64,000 nt of DNA from Rhodobacteraceae bacterium Alg231-30 (GTDB lineage Bacteria; Pseudomonadota; Alphaproteobacteria; Rhodobacterales; Rhodobacteraceae). The stretch spans positions 538,663-602,662 of the forward strand of contig FREU01000002.1 in assembly GCA_900143615.1 (NCBI GenBank). The letters run 5' to 3'. The notes below the pieces were generated by a model, which was not told where the DNA came from, did not search any database, and saw nothing but the letters and a program-made list of their open reading frames with translations. Shown here piece after piece: positions 51,035 through 60,643 of this stretch. Both the position numbers and the translations under genes were made by a program. Within the stretch, counting starts at the first letter, position 1; every line of letters begins with the position of its first letter.

Positions 51035-51534
51035 CCGCCTCGTCACCATTTGACATGGTCCTCACGCCCCGCGGCCTGCGCTTTCGCGGGCACTACTTTC
51101 CCTGCTCCATCGGGCGCGGCGGCATCACATCCCACAAACGCGAAGGCGACGGCGCCACCCCGCGCGGCACTCATCTCATCACAGGCCTGTTCTATCGCGC
51201 AGACCGCATGCCGGCGCCCGCCCCTTGGGCGCAGCCTATTGGCAAAGATGACCTCTGGTCCGATGCCCCTGAGGATTCACAATACAATAAGTTGGTCACA
51301 GCTCCTTATGCGCCCAGCCACGAGGCTCTGCGTCGTGCCGACCCGCTCTATGATGTGATCCTGACAACAGACTGGAACTGGCCCCACGCAACGCCCTACA
51401 AAGGCTCAGCCATTTTCCTGCACCAATGGCGTCGCGCTGGCTTCCCGACCGAAGGCTGCATCGCTTTCGCCCGCCAAGACATGCACCAAATCGCCGCCCT
51501 CGCATCCCCCGGCACCCGCCTGATTGTGCCCTGA
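51031..51534 (+). CDS. L,D-transpeptidase (YkuD) family protein
   Basis: A 167-residue YkuD-type protein without a signal peptide. It has SIGRGGITSHKREGDGATPRGTHLITGLFYR, then AIFLHQWRRAGFPTEGCIAFARQDM, where the His and GC form the catalytic H-x(n)-S/T-x-GC site. The GTG start at 51031 overlaps the ribA stop (GTGA). Lack of an evident export signal makes a periplasmic crosslinking role less certain. Confidence 0.87.
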   Translation: MTASSPFDMVLTPRGLRFRGHYFPCSIGRGGITSHKREGDGATPRGTHLITGLFYRADRMPAPAPWAQPIGKDDLWSDAPEDSQYNKLVTAPYAPSHEALRRADPLYDVILTTDWNWPHATPYKGSAIFLHQWRRAGFPTEGCIAFARQDMHQIAALASPGTRLIVP

Positions 51535-51632
51535 CGCTCAGGTTTCTCAGGCTTCCTCTTGCCTTAAATATCCCCGCCGGAGGCATCCATCAAGTGCCCC
51601 ACCCGCAGATCTAGCGAGGATCGAAAGGCCTT

Positions 51633-52283
51633 CTAGCTCGCGCGCTCACCAAAGATCGCCGACCCAACCCGTACATGTGTCGCGCCCTGCGCCACCGCAC
51701 GTTCAAAATCGCCGCTCATGCCCATGCTCACCCCGTCAAGCCCATTGCGCGCCGCGATTTTGGCCAGCAACGCGAAATGCAATGCAGGCTCTTCGTCAAC
51801 CGGTGGGATGCACATCACCCCAATGACCGGCAACTCCAAGGCGCGGCATTCAGCAATGAAGGTATCCGCGTCTTGGGGCAACACACCCGCTTTTTGCGGC
51901 TCTTCGCCAGTGTTGATCTGGATAAACAGTTTTGGACACTGCCCCAACTCGTCCCGCAAACGCGCCAAAGTCTTGGCCAGCTTGGGGCGATCCAGCGAAT
52001 GGATCACATCAAACAGCTCCATCGCCTGTCGCGCCTTATTGGTCTGCAACGGCCCCAACAAATGCACCTCGACGCCGTCATATTGCGCGCGAAACGCTGG
52101 CCATTTGCCTGCCGCTTCCTGCACCTGGTTTTCGCCAAACACACGATGGCCCTGCGCCAGTACTTCTGCGACCCGCGCGTCCGGCTGGCGTTTGCTGACA
52201 GCAATCAGCTGTACAGCCCCCTCAGCGCGTCCGGCGGTAGCTTCCGCTTTGTGTACTCGGGAAATAATCTCTTGCAGCGACAT
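51633..52283 (-). CDS. YggS family PLP-homeostasis protein
   Basis: A 216-residue PLP-binding protein. The lysine region is QLIAVSKRQPD; also present are GHRVFGENQVQEAAGKW, HLLGPLQTNKARQAMELFDVIHSLDR, LFIQINTGEEPQKAGVLP, PVIGVMCIPPVDE and SMGMSGDFERAVAQGATHVRVGSAIFG. It buffers free pyridoxal phosphate in the cytoplasm. It is convergent with the transpeptidase gene and downstream of the first porin on the same strand, past a terminator. Confidence 0.93.
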   Translation of the reverse strand: MSLQEIISRVHKAEATAGRAEGAVQLIAVSKRQPDARVAEVLAQGHRVFGENQVQEAAGKWPAFRAQYDGVEVHLLGPLQTNKARQAMELFDVIHSLDRPKLAKTLARLRDELGQCPKLFIQINTGEEPQKAGVLPQDADTFIAECRALELPVIGVMCIPPVDEEPALHFALLAKIAARNGLDGVSMGMSGDFERAVAQGATHVRVGSAIFGERAS

Positions 52284-52330
52284 AGGGGCCTCTTGGGGTT
52301 AACGCGCCAGATCAAACACACCTTATGCCA

Positions 52331-52362
52331 AAAGAAAAGGGCGAGCTCAAAAGAGCCCGCCC
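52331..52362 (-). terminator. Terminator of porin gene 1
   Basis: A 10-bp stem with one mismatch (52339-52348 with 52353-52362), AAAA loop, followed on the minus strand by TTTTCTTT. It lies about 25 bases past the porin stop. Confidence 0.85.
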
Positions 52363-52386
52363 AAATTCATCGTGGATCAGGTCAGC

Positions 52387-53295
52387 TTAGAAGCTGAAGA
52401 TCACACCAGCGTCTGCTTGGGTGTTGCCCGAAGTATCGGAACCAACACCACCTTTCAGAGTAACACCACCGCCGAGGCTGTGTGCTACGCCGATGCCGTA
52501 AGCGTCATCAGTAGATGCGCCACCGCCAGAGTAGATTGCTGAGATCGAAGTCGCGGCAGAGATAGCGTAGTTGCCGGACAGACCGTAGCTTGTGCCTTCG
52601 CTGTTGGCTTCACCAACGATTGCAGCGTAGGAGAAGTCGCCGAACGAACCGTCTGCACCGATGACCCAGAAGTCATAGTCAGCAGTTTGGTTGTCGCCGT
52701 ATACGAGGCCAACGCTGTGGTCGCCGAAGTTATAGCCAGCACCGATCTGGAACACTTCGTCAGAAGTGATGTTTGTCTGTGGTGCGTAAGACATGTTGAC
52801 AGTGAAGTCGCCTGCAGAGTAGCGCAGTTTAACTTTCTGTACTTTTTCTTCGCCATCTGTAGCTGCACCGAAACCGCCTGCAACGAACGAGCCGTCATAG
52901 AAAGCAGAGTTCTGCTCCAGGAAGCCAGTCAGACCAACACCGTAACCGTAGTAGTTCAGTGTGTCGCCTGAATCCAGGGCGTCAGACACGTGACCTACGT
53001 CCAGACGGAAGCCGCCGGAAGTTACAGCGAAACCAGCAGGACCTGGGCCTTTGCCCGAAGCTTTGTCGCCGGTGTCGTTGGTTTCAAACCGGATACGACC
53101 TTCGAACTTAACGCCGTTGTCAGACTCTGCAACGCCGGTCACTGTCAGACGGAAACGCTGTTCCAGCGAAGTTTCAGCCTTTGCGCCTTCGTCATAACGA
53201 ATACCAAAACGTCCGTAACCGCCGAACGAGATCTCTGCTGCCGCCATTCCAGTTGTGGCGACCAGTGCTGTTGAAGCAATGAGAAGCTTTTTCAT
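52387..53295 (-). CDS. General porin, paralogue 1
   Basis: A 302-residue outer-membrane porin of the Rhodobacter type. The signal peptide is KKLLIASTALVATTGMAAA with cleavage before EISFGGYGRFG. Alternating residues of 16-strand barrel type follow, with LEQRFRLTVTG, FRLDVGHVSDALDSGD and a C-terminal IFSF ending in Phe, the outer-membrane assembly signal. ATG 53295 has GAGGG upstream; the frame to 53385 is not supported. It is separated from the other five paralogues by DUF3576 and a glycosyltransferase. Confidence 0.93.
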   Translation of the reverse strand: MKKLLIASTALVATTGMAAAEISFGGYGRFGIRYDEGAKAETSLEQRFRLTVTGVAESDNGVKFEGRIRFETNDTGDKASGKGPGPAGFAVTSGGFRLDVGHVSDALDSGDTLNYYGYGVGLTGFLEQNSAFYDGSFVAGGFGAATDGEEKVQKVKLRYSAGDFTVNMSYAPQTNITSDEVFQIGAGYNFGDHSVGLVYGDNQTADYDFWVIGADGSFGDFSYAAIVGEANSEGTSYGLSGNYAISAATSISAIYSGGGASTDDAYGIGVAHSLGGGVTLKGGVGSDTSGNTQADAGVIFSF

Positions 53296-53585
53296 GATTT
53301 TCCCTCGAATTTCCAATTCATGCGCCCAATCCGGAGAATCCCAGGCTGGGTATGTGGTAGTCTGTCGCTCTTTTTGGGGTCTCATTGCAAGCTTAGCGGA
53401 TTGCCGCCGAGGAATGCAGCGTAAGATGATGCAGACATGCCACAGTCGGCCTTATGCCGCCGAGAGCGCACCCCGGGACGGCCAATTCCCGCCAAAGGTC
53501 CAACTTGACGCATATTCACTAAGAGCCTTGCCCATTGCGGCGTGCTTGGCTAGGACGGTTACAACGTAAGACTTGAGGCTTTGTC

Positions 53586-54077
53586 ATGGATCTAATCCGC
53601 CGTCCCTTAACGCTCCTCTTGGTACTGTCCATTATGGGGGTTGCCGCCTGCGGCAATAATCGCAGCTCCACTGCTTCTGACGATATTGGCGGCCGCAGCA
53701 TCGAAGATGGCGGCGACAATATCTCGTCAGACCGAGACACAATCTGGGACATCTTTGACAGCAGTGACTCTGACGTCACAGTTCGGGTCAACAAATACCT
53801 CTGGGCCGCCTCGCTTGAGGTTCTCGACTTTCTGCCAGTGCAAAGCGTTGATCCGTTTTCCGGCGTGATCTCAACAGGATACGGCACACCTCCAGGTGGC
53901 AGCCGCGCCTATCGCGCCACGGTTTATATCCGCGACCCCGCACTAGAAGCGCGCTCGCTCAACGTCGCGATGCAGACTCGCAGCGGCGGCGCAGTGGCGG
54001 CCGGGACTGTGCAAGCGGTCGAAGACGCGATCATGACCCGCGCGCGGCAACTGCGGATCGCCGACAACAAGTTCTGA
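53586..54077 (+). CDS. DUF3576 family lipoprotein
   Basis: A 163-residue protein with a lipoprotein signal (LLLVLSIMGVAACG, lipobox VAAC). The conserved block is TIWDIFDSSDSDVTVRVNKYLWAASLEVLDFLPVQSVDPFSGVISTGYGTPPGGSRAYRATVYIRDPALEARSLNVAM, then DAIMTRARQLRI. This alphaproteobacterial family usually lies directly upstream of leuS; here leuS starts about 8 kb further on. It may act in outer-membrane assembly, which is unproven. Confidence 0.92.
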   Translation: MDLIRRPLTLLLVLSIMGVAACGNNRSSTASDDIGGRSIEDGGDNISSDRDTIWDIFDSSDSDVTVRVNKYLWAASLEVLDFLPVQSVDPFSGVISTGYGTPPGGSRAYRATVYIRDPALEARSLNVAMQTRSGGAVAAGTVQAVEDAIMTRARQLRIADNKF

Positions 54078-54100
54078 TCTGACAGAGCATAAAGTTAACC

Positions 54101-54131
54101 AAGGTCGCACCCCTAGGGCGCGGCCTTTTTT
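54101..54131 (+). terminator. Rho-independent terminator of the DUF3576 gene
   Basis: A 12-bp imperfect stem (54101-54112 with 54116-54127) followed by a T-run reaching 54131. It ends at the stop codon of the convergent glycosyltransferase gene. Confidence 0.8.
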
Positions 54132-55389
54132 ATGTGCCAATTTCGCCGGGCGCCATATCGTGCAATTTCTGGATCCACTCAAGCTGACGCGGCAAACACC
54201 GGGTCTGTAGATCGTAGCCCTCAACCGCAAACGCGCGCGCCTGCTGTCCCAAGCGTTGCCGCAATTCCGGGTCCTCCAGCACTGAACAGACCTCTTGAAC
54301 GAGTTTTTCCTGATCAAAAAACTCAAACAAGCGTCCGGTCTCATTATGCGTGATCACTTCACGCAACGGTGCCGTGTCACTGGCCACAATCGGCGCGCCC
54401 GCCGCCATCGCCTCAATCAACGACCAGCTCAGCACAAACGGATAGGTCAGATACACATGCGCACGGCTGATCTGCAAAAGGCTGAGAAACCGATCATAGG
54501 GAATGCGCCCCAAAAAATGCACCCGCTGCCAATTGGCTGTCGGAATGCGCCCGCGCACCTCATCAATATATTTCTGCTTCCACGTCTGCCCCTTGGGCGG
54601 CTGCGCGCCATAGCTGACCTCGTCCCCGCCAACAATCAACACCTGTGCATTGGGCCGCGCTTTTAGCAACTCAGGCAAAGCACGCATAAACACATGATAG
54701 CCGCGATAGGGTTCAAGATTGCGGTTCACAAAGGTTATGACCTCATCATCCCGACTAAGAACGCGCCCCTCACCCAGATCAAAAGTCACATCAGGATTGG
54801 GCTTCACCACAGCCGTATCGATACCATCATGAATCACGCTGATCTTTTTGCGAAACACGTCTGGAAAACTATTGGCCTGAAATTCGGTAGGACTAATCCC
54901 CATGTCACAAACCTGCTGATGCAGAACGTTGTTCAGGTTCTTCAGTCGCAAGCGGATCATATCCGCCTCGCCGCCACCCTTTGGGAACTCGGGATCAAAG
55001 CCGACATCATTGTCTTCTTTGGAATAATACAGCTCGCAATATAGCCCGATCCGCGCCGTCGGCCACAGATCCCGCAAAAACATGGATTCACCCCAACCGT
55101 GGTGGGCCACGATCACATCCGGCACATATCCCTGTTGCCGTAACTTACTGGCTGCGGCGTAACAGGATTCCGCGCGCAACAACTTACTCTCAAAATCGAC
55201 CAGCCAAGGGTGCAGCCCCTGCGCGGGCTTACGTTGCACCGTGTAGGGGATCAGCCGCACCCCTTTCCACAGGGACTTTTCCTTGACCCGCAACGTCAGA
55301 GACATGACCTCATGCCCAGCCTCAACAAGTGCCGGAGCCAGATGCTTGAACTGGCCGGGGAAATTCTGGTGTATAAAAAGGACTTTCAT
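54130..55389 (-). CDS. Family 4 glycosyltransferase
   Basis: A 419-residue GT-B enzyme. The N-terminal half begins KVLFIHQNFPGQFKHLAPALVEAGHEV and has ADMIRLRLKNLNNVL. The C-terminal half has DDEVITFVNRNLEPYRGYHVFMRALPELLKARPNAQVLIVGG, VHFLGRIPYDRFLSLLQISRAHVYLTYPFVLSWSLIEAMAAGAPIVASDTAPLREVI, with the E-x7-E nucleotide-sugar-binding region partly kept as SLIEAMA. ATG 55389 is chosen; an upstream ATG at 55404 adds five residues. It separates the DUF3576 gene from the porin array. Confidence 0.88.
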   Translation of the reverse strand: MKVLFIHQNFPGQFKHLAPALVEAGHEVMSLTLRVKEKSLWKGVRLIPYTVQRKPAQGLHPWLVDFESKLLRAESCYAAASKLRQQGYVPDVIVAHHGWGESMFLRDLWPTARIGLYCELYYSKEDNDVGFDPEFPKGGGEADMIRLRLKNLNNVLHQQVCDMGISPTEFQANSFPDVFRKKISVIHDGIDTAVVKPNPDVTFDLGEGRVLSRDDEVITFVNRNLEPYRGYHVFMRALPELLKARPNAQVLIVGGDEVSYGAQPPKGQTWKQKYIDEVRGRIPTANWQRVHFLGRIPYDRFLSLLQISRAHVYLTYPFVLSWSLIEAMAAGAPIVASDTAPLREVITHNETGRLFEFFDQEKLVQEVCSVLEDPELRQRLGQQARAFAVEGYDLQTRCLPRQLEWIQKLHDMAPGEIGT

Positions 55390-55460
55390 CAATACCGCCT
55401 GCAAATCTGCTTTGGCTGTTTATACCGCAGATTCGCCGCCCGCATAGGCATGCGATTGGA

Positions 55461-55491
55461 CAAAAGAAAAGGCGGGCTGAAACAGCCCGCC
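55461..55491 (-). terminator. Terminator of porin gene 2
   Basis: A 9-bp perfect stem (55471-55479 with 55483-55491) with an AAA loop, followed on the minus strand by TTTTCTTTTG. It lies 25 bases past the porin stop. Confidence 0.88.
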
Positions 55492-55515
55492 TCTCTGAAA
55501 TGGTATCAGCTCAAC

Positions 55516-56397
55516 TTAGAAGTCGAAACGTACACCGAAGTCAGCTTCTGTGTTGTCGTCGGCGTTGTTCGCAACACCACCGCGCAGCGATACACCGCCG
55601 CCCAGGCTGTGGATGAAGCCAACACCGTATGCTGTGTTGTCAGCTGTGCCGCCGCCAGCAACCAGTGCTTGGATCGAAGTCGCAGAAGAGAGAGTGTACT
55701 GAGCAGAAGCACCCCATGCCAGATCGTCGTACAGGTCGTGGTCACCTACAACAGCTTGGAATGCGAAGTCGCCTGCAGCGCCGTCAAAACCAACCAACCA
55801 GTAGTCGCCTGTGAATTCGTTGTCGCCGTAGACTGCGCCAACGTTGTAGTCACCAAAGCGGTAACCAGCACCAACCTGCCAGTACTCTTCAGCACCTGCT
55901 TCAGGAGCAAAAGTTGCTGCAACTGTCAGGCCAGCGTTCGAGTAAGTTGCAGTGATACGCTGCTGGCTTTCTTCGTCGTTAGACAGACCGTTTGCGTCGT
56001 GCAGGCCGAATGCTGCATCAGTTTCGAGGATGTATGTCAGACCAGCGCCGTAACCGAAGAAGTTTACAACGTTTTCAGCATCGATAACGTCAGACGCGTT
56101 ACCGAACTCAGCGTTGAAACCGCCATATGTCAGGCCGAATACGCCAGCTGACAGAGGACGACCGTATGCGGAGTCATCGTCGTTGCTGTCTGCTTGCAGA
56201 CGAACTGTACCGTAAACTTCAACACCACCGTTTGTTTCGGTTGCTGCGGTGATGTTCAGACGGAAACGCTGGTGCAGGTTTGTGTCACCATCGTTATGTG
56301 TCAAACCGAAACGACCGTAGCCGTCAAAAGTTACGTCTGCTGCGGCAACGCCGGCAGTTGCGATCAGAGCTGTGGAAGCAATGAGGATCTTTTTCAT
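55516..56397 (-). CDS. General porin, paralogue 2
   Basis: A 293-residue outer-membrane porin. The signal peptide is KKILIASTALIATAGVAAA before DVTFDGYGRFGLTHND. LHQRFRLNITAATE and a C-terminal RFDF follow. It is closest to paralogue 4 (57890-58804), sharing HQRFRLNITAxTET and VSGTVRLQADS-type strands. It has its own terminator and an upstream gap, so it is transcribed separately. Confidence 0.93.
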   Translation of the reverse strand: MKKILIASTALIATAGVAAADVTFDGYGRFGLTHNDGDTNLHQRFRLNITAATETNGGVEVYGTVRLQADSNDDDSAYGRPLSAGVFGLTYGGFNAEFGNASDVIDAENVVNFFGYGAGLTYILETDAAFGLHDANGLSNDEESQQRITATYSNAGLTVAATFAPEAGAEEYWQVGAGYRFGDYNVGAVYGDNEFTGDYWLVGFDGAAGDFAFQAVVGDHDLYDDLAWGASAQYTLSSATSIQALVAGGGTADNTAYGVGFIHSLGGGVSLRGGVANNADDNTEADFGVRFDF

Positions 56398-56690
56398 GAG
56401 TGTACTTGAGCCTTTTCACTATCTCCGGCTGCAGACAAATAGCGGCCGGTACAGTGCGACATTTCGGCTCTTGAATGCCCCCATTCAAGACTTCCACCCT
56501 ACCTCCAAAGACTGCTGCTGAATCGGGTGATGTAAGTGCGTCACAAAACCACCTAAATCTGCATATCTCGCGCAGCTTTCCGCTGAACCCCTTATTTTTA
56601 GGCGGATTTCCCCACTCAATTTTTTGGAAACCTTGAAATGGCTGACGCTCAAACAGGGTGACATTTTGCCCTCTGCGACTGATCGTCCAA

Positions 56691-56721
56691 ACAAAAAGGG
56701 CGGCCTGAAACCAGACCGCCC
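56691..56721 (-). terminator. Terminator of porin gene 3
   Basis: A 10-bp stem with one mismatch (56698-56707 with 56712-56721) and an AAAC loop, followed by TTTTTGTTT on the minus strand. Confidence 0.85.
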
Positions 56722-56747
56722 CGAATCTCTTTTTCAGGATACAGGTG

Positions 56748-57644
56748 CTAGAAGTCGAACCACACACCCAAGTCAGCAACGGTATCCCCTGAGGAAACCT
56801 GTGCAACACCACCCATCAAGCGAACGCCGCCGCCAAGACCGTGGTGAAAGCCGATGCCATATGCTGTGTCATTGGAATCAACGCCACCGCCTGAGACCAT
56901 ACCTTGGATCGCCGTGGCGGTAGACACTGCGTATTCACCGGACAGAGACCAGGCAACATCATCCTGAACGTCACTGTCCCCTACAACCGCCGCATAACCG
57001 ACTTCACCAAAGCCGCCGTTTGCGCCCAAGACCCAATAGTCGCCGCTGCCCTGATTGTCGCCGTAGATAACGCCAACCTGATGGTCACCAAAGGCATAGG
57101 CGCCGCCAATTTGCCAGTACTCATCATATACGTTGGTCTGCGGCGCATATGTTGCAGCCACAGTCACACCCGAGTCCGTCGAATAATGTGCTGACACACG
57201 CTGTTGAACGTCGTTGTCTGCACCAAAACCTTCGGCATCAACACCCGAGAACGGATTGTCCATCTCGTAGAACTCGCTCAGACCGATGCTGTAGCCGAAG
57301 AAGTCCAGCACATCACCCGCATCAACCACATCCGAGACGTGACCAAAGTCCATCCGGAAGCCACTTGTTGAAACCGAAAATCCAGCCGCACCCGGTCCAA
57401 ATCCTGACGCCTTGTTACCACTGTCATCAGTCTGGAAACGGAAGAAGCCTTCGAATTTGACCCCATTATCTGTCTCGGTATTGGCGTTGACGGTCAGACG
57501 GAAACGCTGCTCGAGGCTAGTTTCCTTGTCAGCGCCCTCATCGTAGATCAGACCAAAACGGCCATAGCCGCTAAAAGAAATGTCCGCCGCTGCGACACCA
57601 GCCGTGGCGATCAATGCTGTCGATGCAAACAGAATATTTTTCAT
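56748..57644 (-). CDS. General porin, paralogue 3
   Basis: A 298-residue porin. The signal peptide is KNILFASTALIATAGVAAA before DISFSGYGRFGLIYDEGADKETSLEQRFRLTV. FRMDFGHVSDVVDAGD and a C-terminal WFDF follow. It belongs with paralogues 1, 5 and 6 by the LEQRFRLTV and GHVSDVxD blocks. ATG 57644 is used rather than the TTG four codons earlier. Confidence 0.92.
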   Translation of the reverse strand: MKNILFASTALIATAGVAAADISFSGYGRFGLIYDEGADKETSLEQRFRLTVNANTETDNGVKFEGFFRFQTDDSGNKASGFGPGAAGFSVSTSGFRMDFGHVSDVVDAGDVLDFFGYSIGLSEFYEMDNPFSGVDAEGFGADNDVQQRVSAHYSTDSGVTVAATYAPQTNVYDEYWQIGGAYAFGDHQVGVIYGDNQGSGDYWVLGANGGFGEVGYAAVVGDSDVQDDVAWSLSGEYAVSTATAIQGMVSGGGVDSNDTAYGIGFHHGLGGGVRLMGGVAQVSSGDTVADLGVWFDF

Positions 57645-57831
57645 GATGTGTTCCAAACTCTAATCACTCATCCCAAACCCTGAAATACGGGTCGAACTGT
57701 CATAATAATCTGCCCCACCGACCTATGATGCAAGTGCAGCATACCATTTGGTCAAATTCCGCATCGGCATGATGCAACCACGCCACAATTGCGCAACGTC
57801 AGGGCTCACATGCCTATTATACCATATTTCA

Positions 57832-57862
57832 ATCAAAAAGGGCGGACCAAAATGGCCCGCCC
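57832..57862 (-). terminator. Terminator of porin gene 4
   Basis: A 10-bp stem with one mismatch (57840-57849 with 57853-57862), AAA loop, followed by TTTTTGATT on the minus strand. Confidence 0.85.
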
Positions 57863-57889
57863 GGAAGATCTCAAAAGGCTCTGCGCGAC

Positions 57890-58804
57890 TTAGAAGTCGA
57901 AGCGGATACCAAAGTCTGCTTTGGTGAATCCGTTGCCACCATCGATTTTGCTGTCAGAAACCTGAGCCACAGCACCGCGCAGGGTTACACCGCCGCCGAG
58001 GTTGTGGATGAAGCCTACACCATAGTGGTCGTCATTCGCCTTGTCGCCGCCACCCGAGTAGATCGCGAGCAGCTTGGTTGCGGAACCCACTTGGTAGTCA
58101 GCGCTGAAACCGTAAACAGTGTCGTCCAGTGCGTCACTTTCACCAACGATACCACCGACGTTAAAGTCGCCAAAGCTCATGTCCAGAGCGGCAACCCAGT
58201 ATTCGCCTTTGATGTCGCTGTCGCCGTAGCCCAAACCAACGGTGCCGTTGCCAAAGTTGTAGCCAACACCAACCTGAGTATAGGCGTTCTCGTTAGAACC
58301 GGTCTCAAGCGTGTGAGTCGCCGCGCCTGTGAAGCCCGAGTTTGTGTAAACAACGTTGATACGCTGCTGGTTGTCACCGTCTTGACCCATGTCGTTACGA
58401 TCAAAACCGTCATTGAAAGCGTGACGACGGCTAGAGATGCCGGTCAGACCAATGTTTGCACCTTGGTATTTGAACGCTTTCTGTTGGAACAGCATGTCTT
58501 CTGCGTTGCCAACTTCCATCGAGAAACCGCCATAGGCCAGACCGAACTTAGCAGAGCTCAGGTCGCGACCAAATGCAGAGTCGTCAGCTTTGCTGTCGGC
58601 TTGCAGACGAACTGTACCGCTAACAGCCAGACCGCCAGTGGTTTCAGTCTTCGCAGTGATGTTCAGACGGAAACGCTGGTGCATGTTGTTGTCACCATCG
58701 GAGTGAACCACACCAAAACGGCCGTAGCCGCCAAAAGAGACGTCTGCAGCAGCCATGCCAGCAGTTGCGATGAGGGCTGTCGTTGCAACGAGGATTTTTT
58801 TCAT
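57890..58804 (-). CDS. General porin, paralogue 4
   Basis: A 304-residue porin. The signal peptide is KKILVATTALIATAGMAAA before DVSFGGYGRFGVVHSDGDNN. The strand HQRFRLNITAKTETTGG and the C-terminal RFDF match paralogue 2. It differs from the others in loop regions (KAFKYQGANIGLTGISSRRHAFNDG), which line the mouth in known porins, so pore properties may differ. Confidence 0.93.
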   Translation of the reverse strand: MKKILVATTALIATAGMAAADVSFGGYGRFGVVHSDGDNNMHQRFRLNITAKTETTGGLAVSGTVRLQADSKADDSAFGRDLSSAKFGLAYGGFSMEVGNAEDMLFQQKAFKYQGANIGLTGISSRRHAFNDGFDRNDMGQDGDNQQRINVVYTNSGFTGAATHTLETGSNENAYTQVGVGYNFGNGTVGLGYGDSDIKGEYWVAALDMSFGDFNVGGIVGESDALDDTVYGFSADYQVGSATKLLAIYSGGGDKANDDHYGVGFIHNLGGGVTLRGAVAQVSDSKIDGGNGFTKADFGIRFDF

Positions 58805-59164
58805 TTTTGAGTTCCTTGAATTTTGCGGTCATCCAGCTCCGGGGGAGAGTTCAAGCTGGTGACGCCGCTGATTTCGGATCAGAAGCGCCTTCTCGCAACG
58901 GGCTCCGCGTCACCACCAAGAAGGGTGATGCATCGGAGACACGATTTTTAATATACATATCAATTAGTTCGGCAATTGACTGCCCAAGCCACACCGCAAA
59001 GCGCAAATTGCCGCCCAACAGAGGAAACCGCCGGAGTTTCAAAAGCCTCAGGCTTGAAATGGAAAATTCATGACAGGTTTGATGTTCGACCTTCTGCGGC
59101 CCGATCCCACCGCCGCAATCCGCGCGTCAGAATCAAATATTCAGACCCAAAACAGCTTACCGAA
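58805..59164. other. Intergenic region upstream of porin gene 4
   Basis: About 360 bases with no supported coding frame. It must contain the promoter and 5' leader of porin 4. An AT-rich run lies at 58940-58975. I found no clear promoter or riboswitch. Confidence 0.35.
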
Positions 59165-59196
59165 TTGAAAAGAGCGGGCCAAAACACGACCCGCTC
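59165..59196 (-). terminator. Terminator of porin gene 5
   Basis: GAGCGGG (59172-59178) pairs with CCCGCTC (59190-59196) around an 11-base loop, with TTTTCAATTC following on the minus strand. Weaker than the other porin terminators. Confidence 0.7.
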
Positions 59197-59220
59197 AGGC
59201 TCAAAGGAACTCAGATCAGC

Positions 59221-60123
59221 TTAGAAGCTGAACTTGATACCAAAGTCACCGCGGGTGTTGCCGTTGCTTTTTTGGCCTACGCCGCCCAGCAATGACACAC
59301 CACCACCCAGCGAGTGCGCAAAGCCAACTGCATAGGTGTCGTCAGTGGAGTCGATACCGCTGATTGAAACAGCAGCCATCAGAGATGTCGCAGAGCTTAC
59401 GGCATACTTCACCGAGCCACCGTAAGAAACGTCGTCCTGAGCTTCGCTGTCACCAACGATCACAGCATAAGCCAGATCACCAGCCGCGCCGTTCAGACCA
59501 ACGACCCAGTAATCGCCATTATCTTCATTGTCACCATAGGTGAAACCAGCGTGAACCGGACCAAAGTTGTAGCCAGCACCGATCTGCCAGTATTCGCTAG
59601 CGCCAGCTTCAGGAGTATAGGCAGCCGAAGCAACAAAGTCGCCAGCTGTGTAACGCGCCTTCACACGCTGCTGGACGCCGGATTTTTGGTCAAAACCGTT
59701 TTTGTCAAAGCCGACAAAAGACGACCGCTGGTTGGCCCAGTCGGTCAGACCGATGTTGAAGTGGGTGTAAGCAAAGGTGTCAGCCGAATCCAGAACGTCA
59801 GATACGTGACCTACGTCCAGACGGAAACCGCCTGTGGAAACCGCAAAGCCTGCGGCACCTGGGCCCATGCCGGATGCAGAGTTTTCACCTTCTTCATCGT
59901 CAGTCTGCAGACGGAAGCGGCCTTCCAGTTTCACGCCATTGTCGGTTTCGGTAGTCGCAGTGATAGTCAGACGGAAACGCTGATCAAGTGAAGTTTTTTC
60001 GCCGTATGCGTCATTGTCTTCATAAACAACACCAAAGCGGCCGTAGCCACCGAAGGAGATTTCTGCAGCTGCCATGCCGGCGGTCGCTACAAGTGCGGTA
60101 GTCGCGATCAGGATCTTTTTCAT
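59221..60123 (-). CDS. General porin, paralogue 5
   Basis: A 300-residue porin. The signal peptide is KKILIATTALVATAGMAAA before EISFGGYGRFGVVYEDNDAYGEKTSLDQRFRLTIT. FRLDVGHVSDVLDSAD and a C-terminal KFSF follow. ATG 60123 is chosen; the open frame up to 60270 lacks support. It shares most with paralogues 1 and 6. Confidence 0.93.
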   Translation of the reverse strand: MKKILIATTALVATAGMAAAEISFGGYGRFGVVYEDNDAYGEKTSLDQRFRLTITATTETDNGVKLEGRFRLQTDDEEGENSASGMGPGAAGFAVSTGGFRLDVGHVSDVLDSADTFAYTHFNIGLTDWANQRSSFVGFDKNGFDQKSGVQQRVKARYTAGDFVASAAYTPEAGASEYWQIGAGYNFGPVHAGFTYGDNEDNGDYWVVGLNGAAGDLAYAVIVGDSEAQDDVSYGGSVKYAVSSATSLMAAVSISGIDSTDDTYAVGFAHSLGGGVSLLGGVGQKSNGNTRGDFGIKFSF

Positions 60124-60583
60124 AATTCTATTCCAAGTTGTTTTTTGCCCGACCGGGGAGTTCGTTGCCGGGGTGCCTTTTCTTCGTGCTTTCGGCCTAC
60201 TCTCGCAACCGGCACACACCTCAGATGGCGCCGCATGGTGCCTGATCGACACAGTTTCAAGGACAAGCACGGGGTCGCTCAGCGAACCGCCGCTCAGAAG
60301 TCTATCGAATCAGCGCAATTTCGCTACTAACTACTGTTTTTAAATGACTTTTAAAGGCGTATTTACTCAGCAACACTGCCAAATTGTCGCGCACACAAGG
60401 AGCCTTTTCGCTTATCAACATCACCAAGCGAATCCATGCTCATGCCGCAGACAGCGATTGCCCCCGCGTTTCGCCACCTCACATCCGACGACCAAAAACG
60501 CCACCGCCATCCCAAACCACTCCCCACCTTGGGTGTCAAAATACATACATCTTAAACGTGTATTTTGAACTGTCCCCGCCCCC
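60124..60583. other. Intergenic region upstream of porin gene 5
   Basis: 460 bases with no supported gene. Frames on both strands are open but compositionally unlike genes here. An AT-rich part at 60310-60370 may hold the promoter. Confidence 0.35.
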
Positions 60584-60630
60584 ATAAAAAACGGGCGAGC
60601 CACATAGTGACCCGCCCGAATTTTTTAGGA
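60584..60630. terminator. Hairpin terminator of porin gene 6, possibly bidirectional
   Basis: CGGGCG (60592-60597) pairs with CGCCCG (60613-60618), with CAC/GTG inside the loop. Six As precede it and six Ts follow, so it could terminate transcription in both directions. Confidence 0.75.
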
Positions 60631-60643
60631 TGTGTACTTCAGC

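Noticed and set aside
50087-51049. 320-codon minus-strand frame across ribA
   Set aside because: ribA on the plus strand has all its motifs; the antisense frame has no recognisable domain.
55210-56151. 313-codon plus-strand frame across porin 2 and the glycosyltransferase start
   Set aside because: It is the antisense of two well-supported genes. Comparable Cys/Val-rich frames at 58004-58810, 59551-59991 and 60632-61444 are the same artefact in the other porins.
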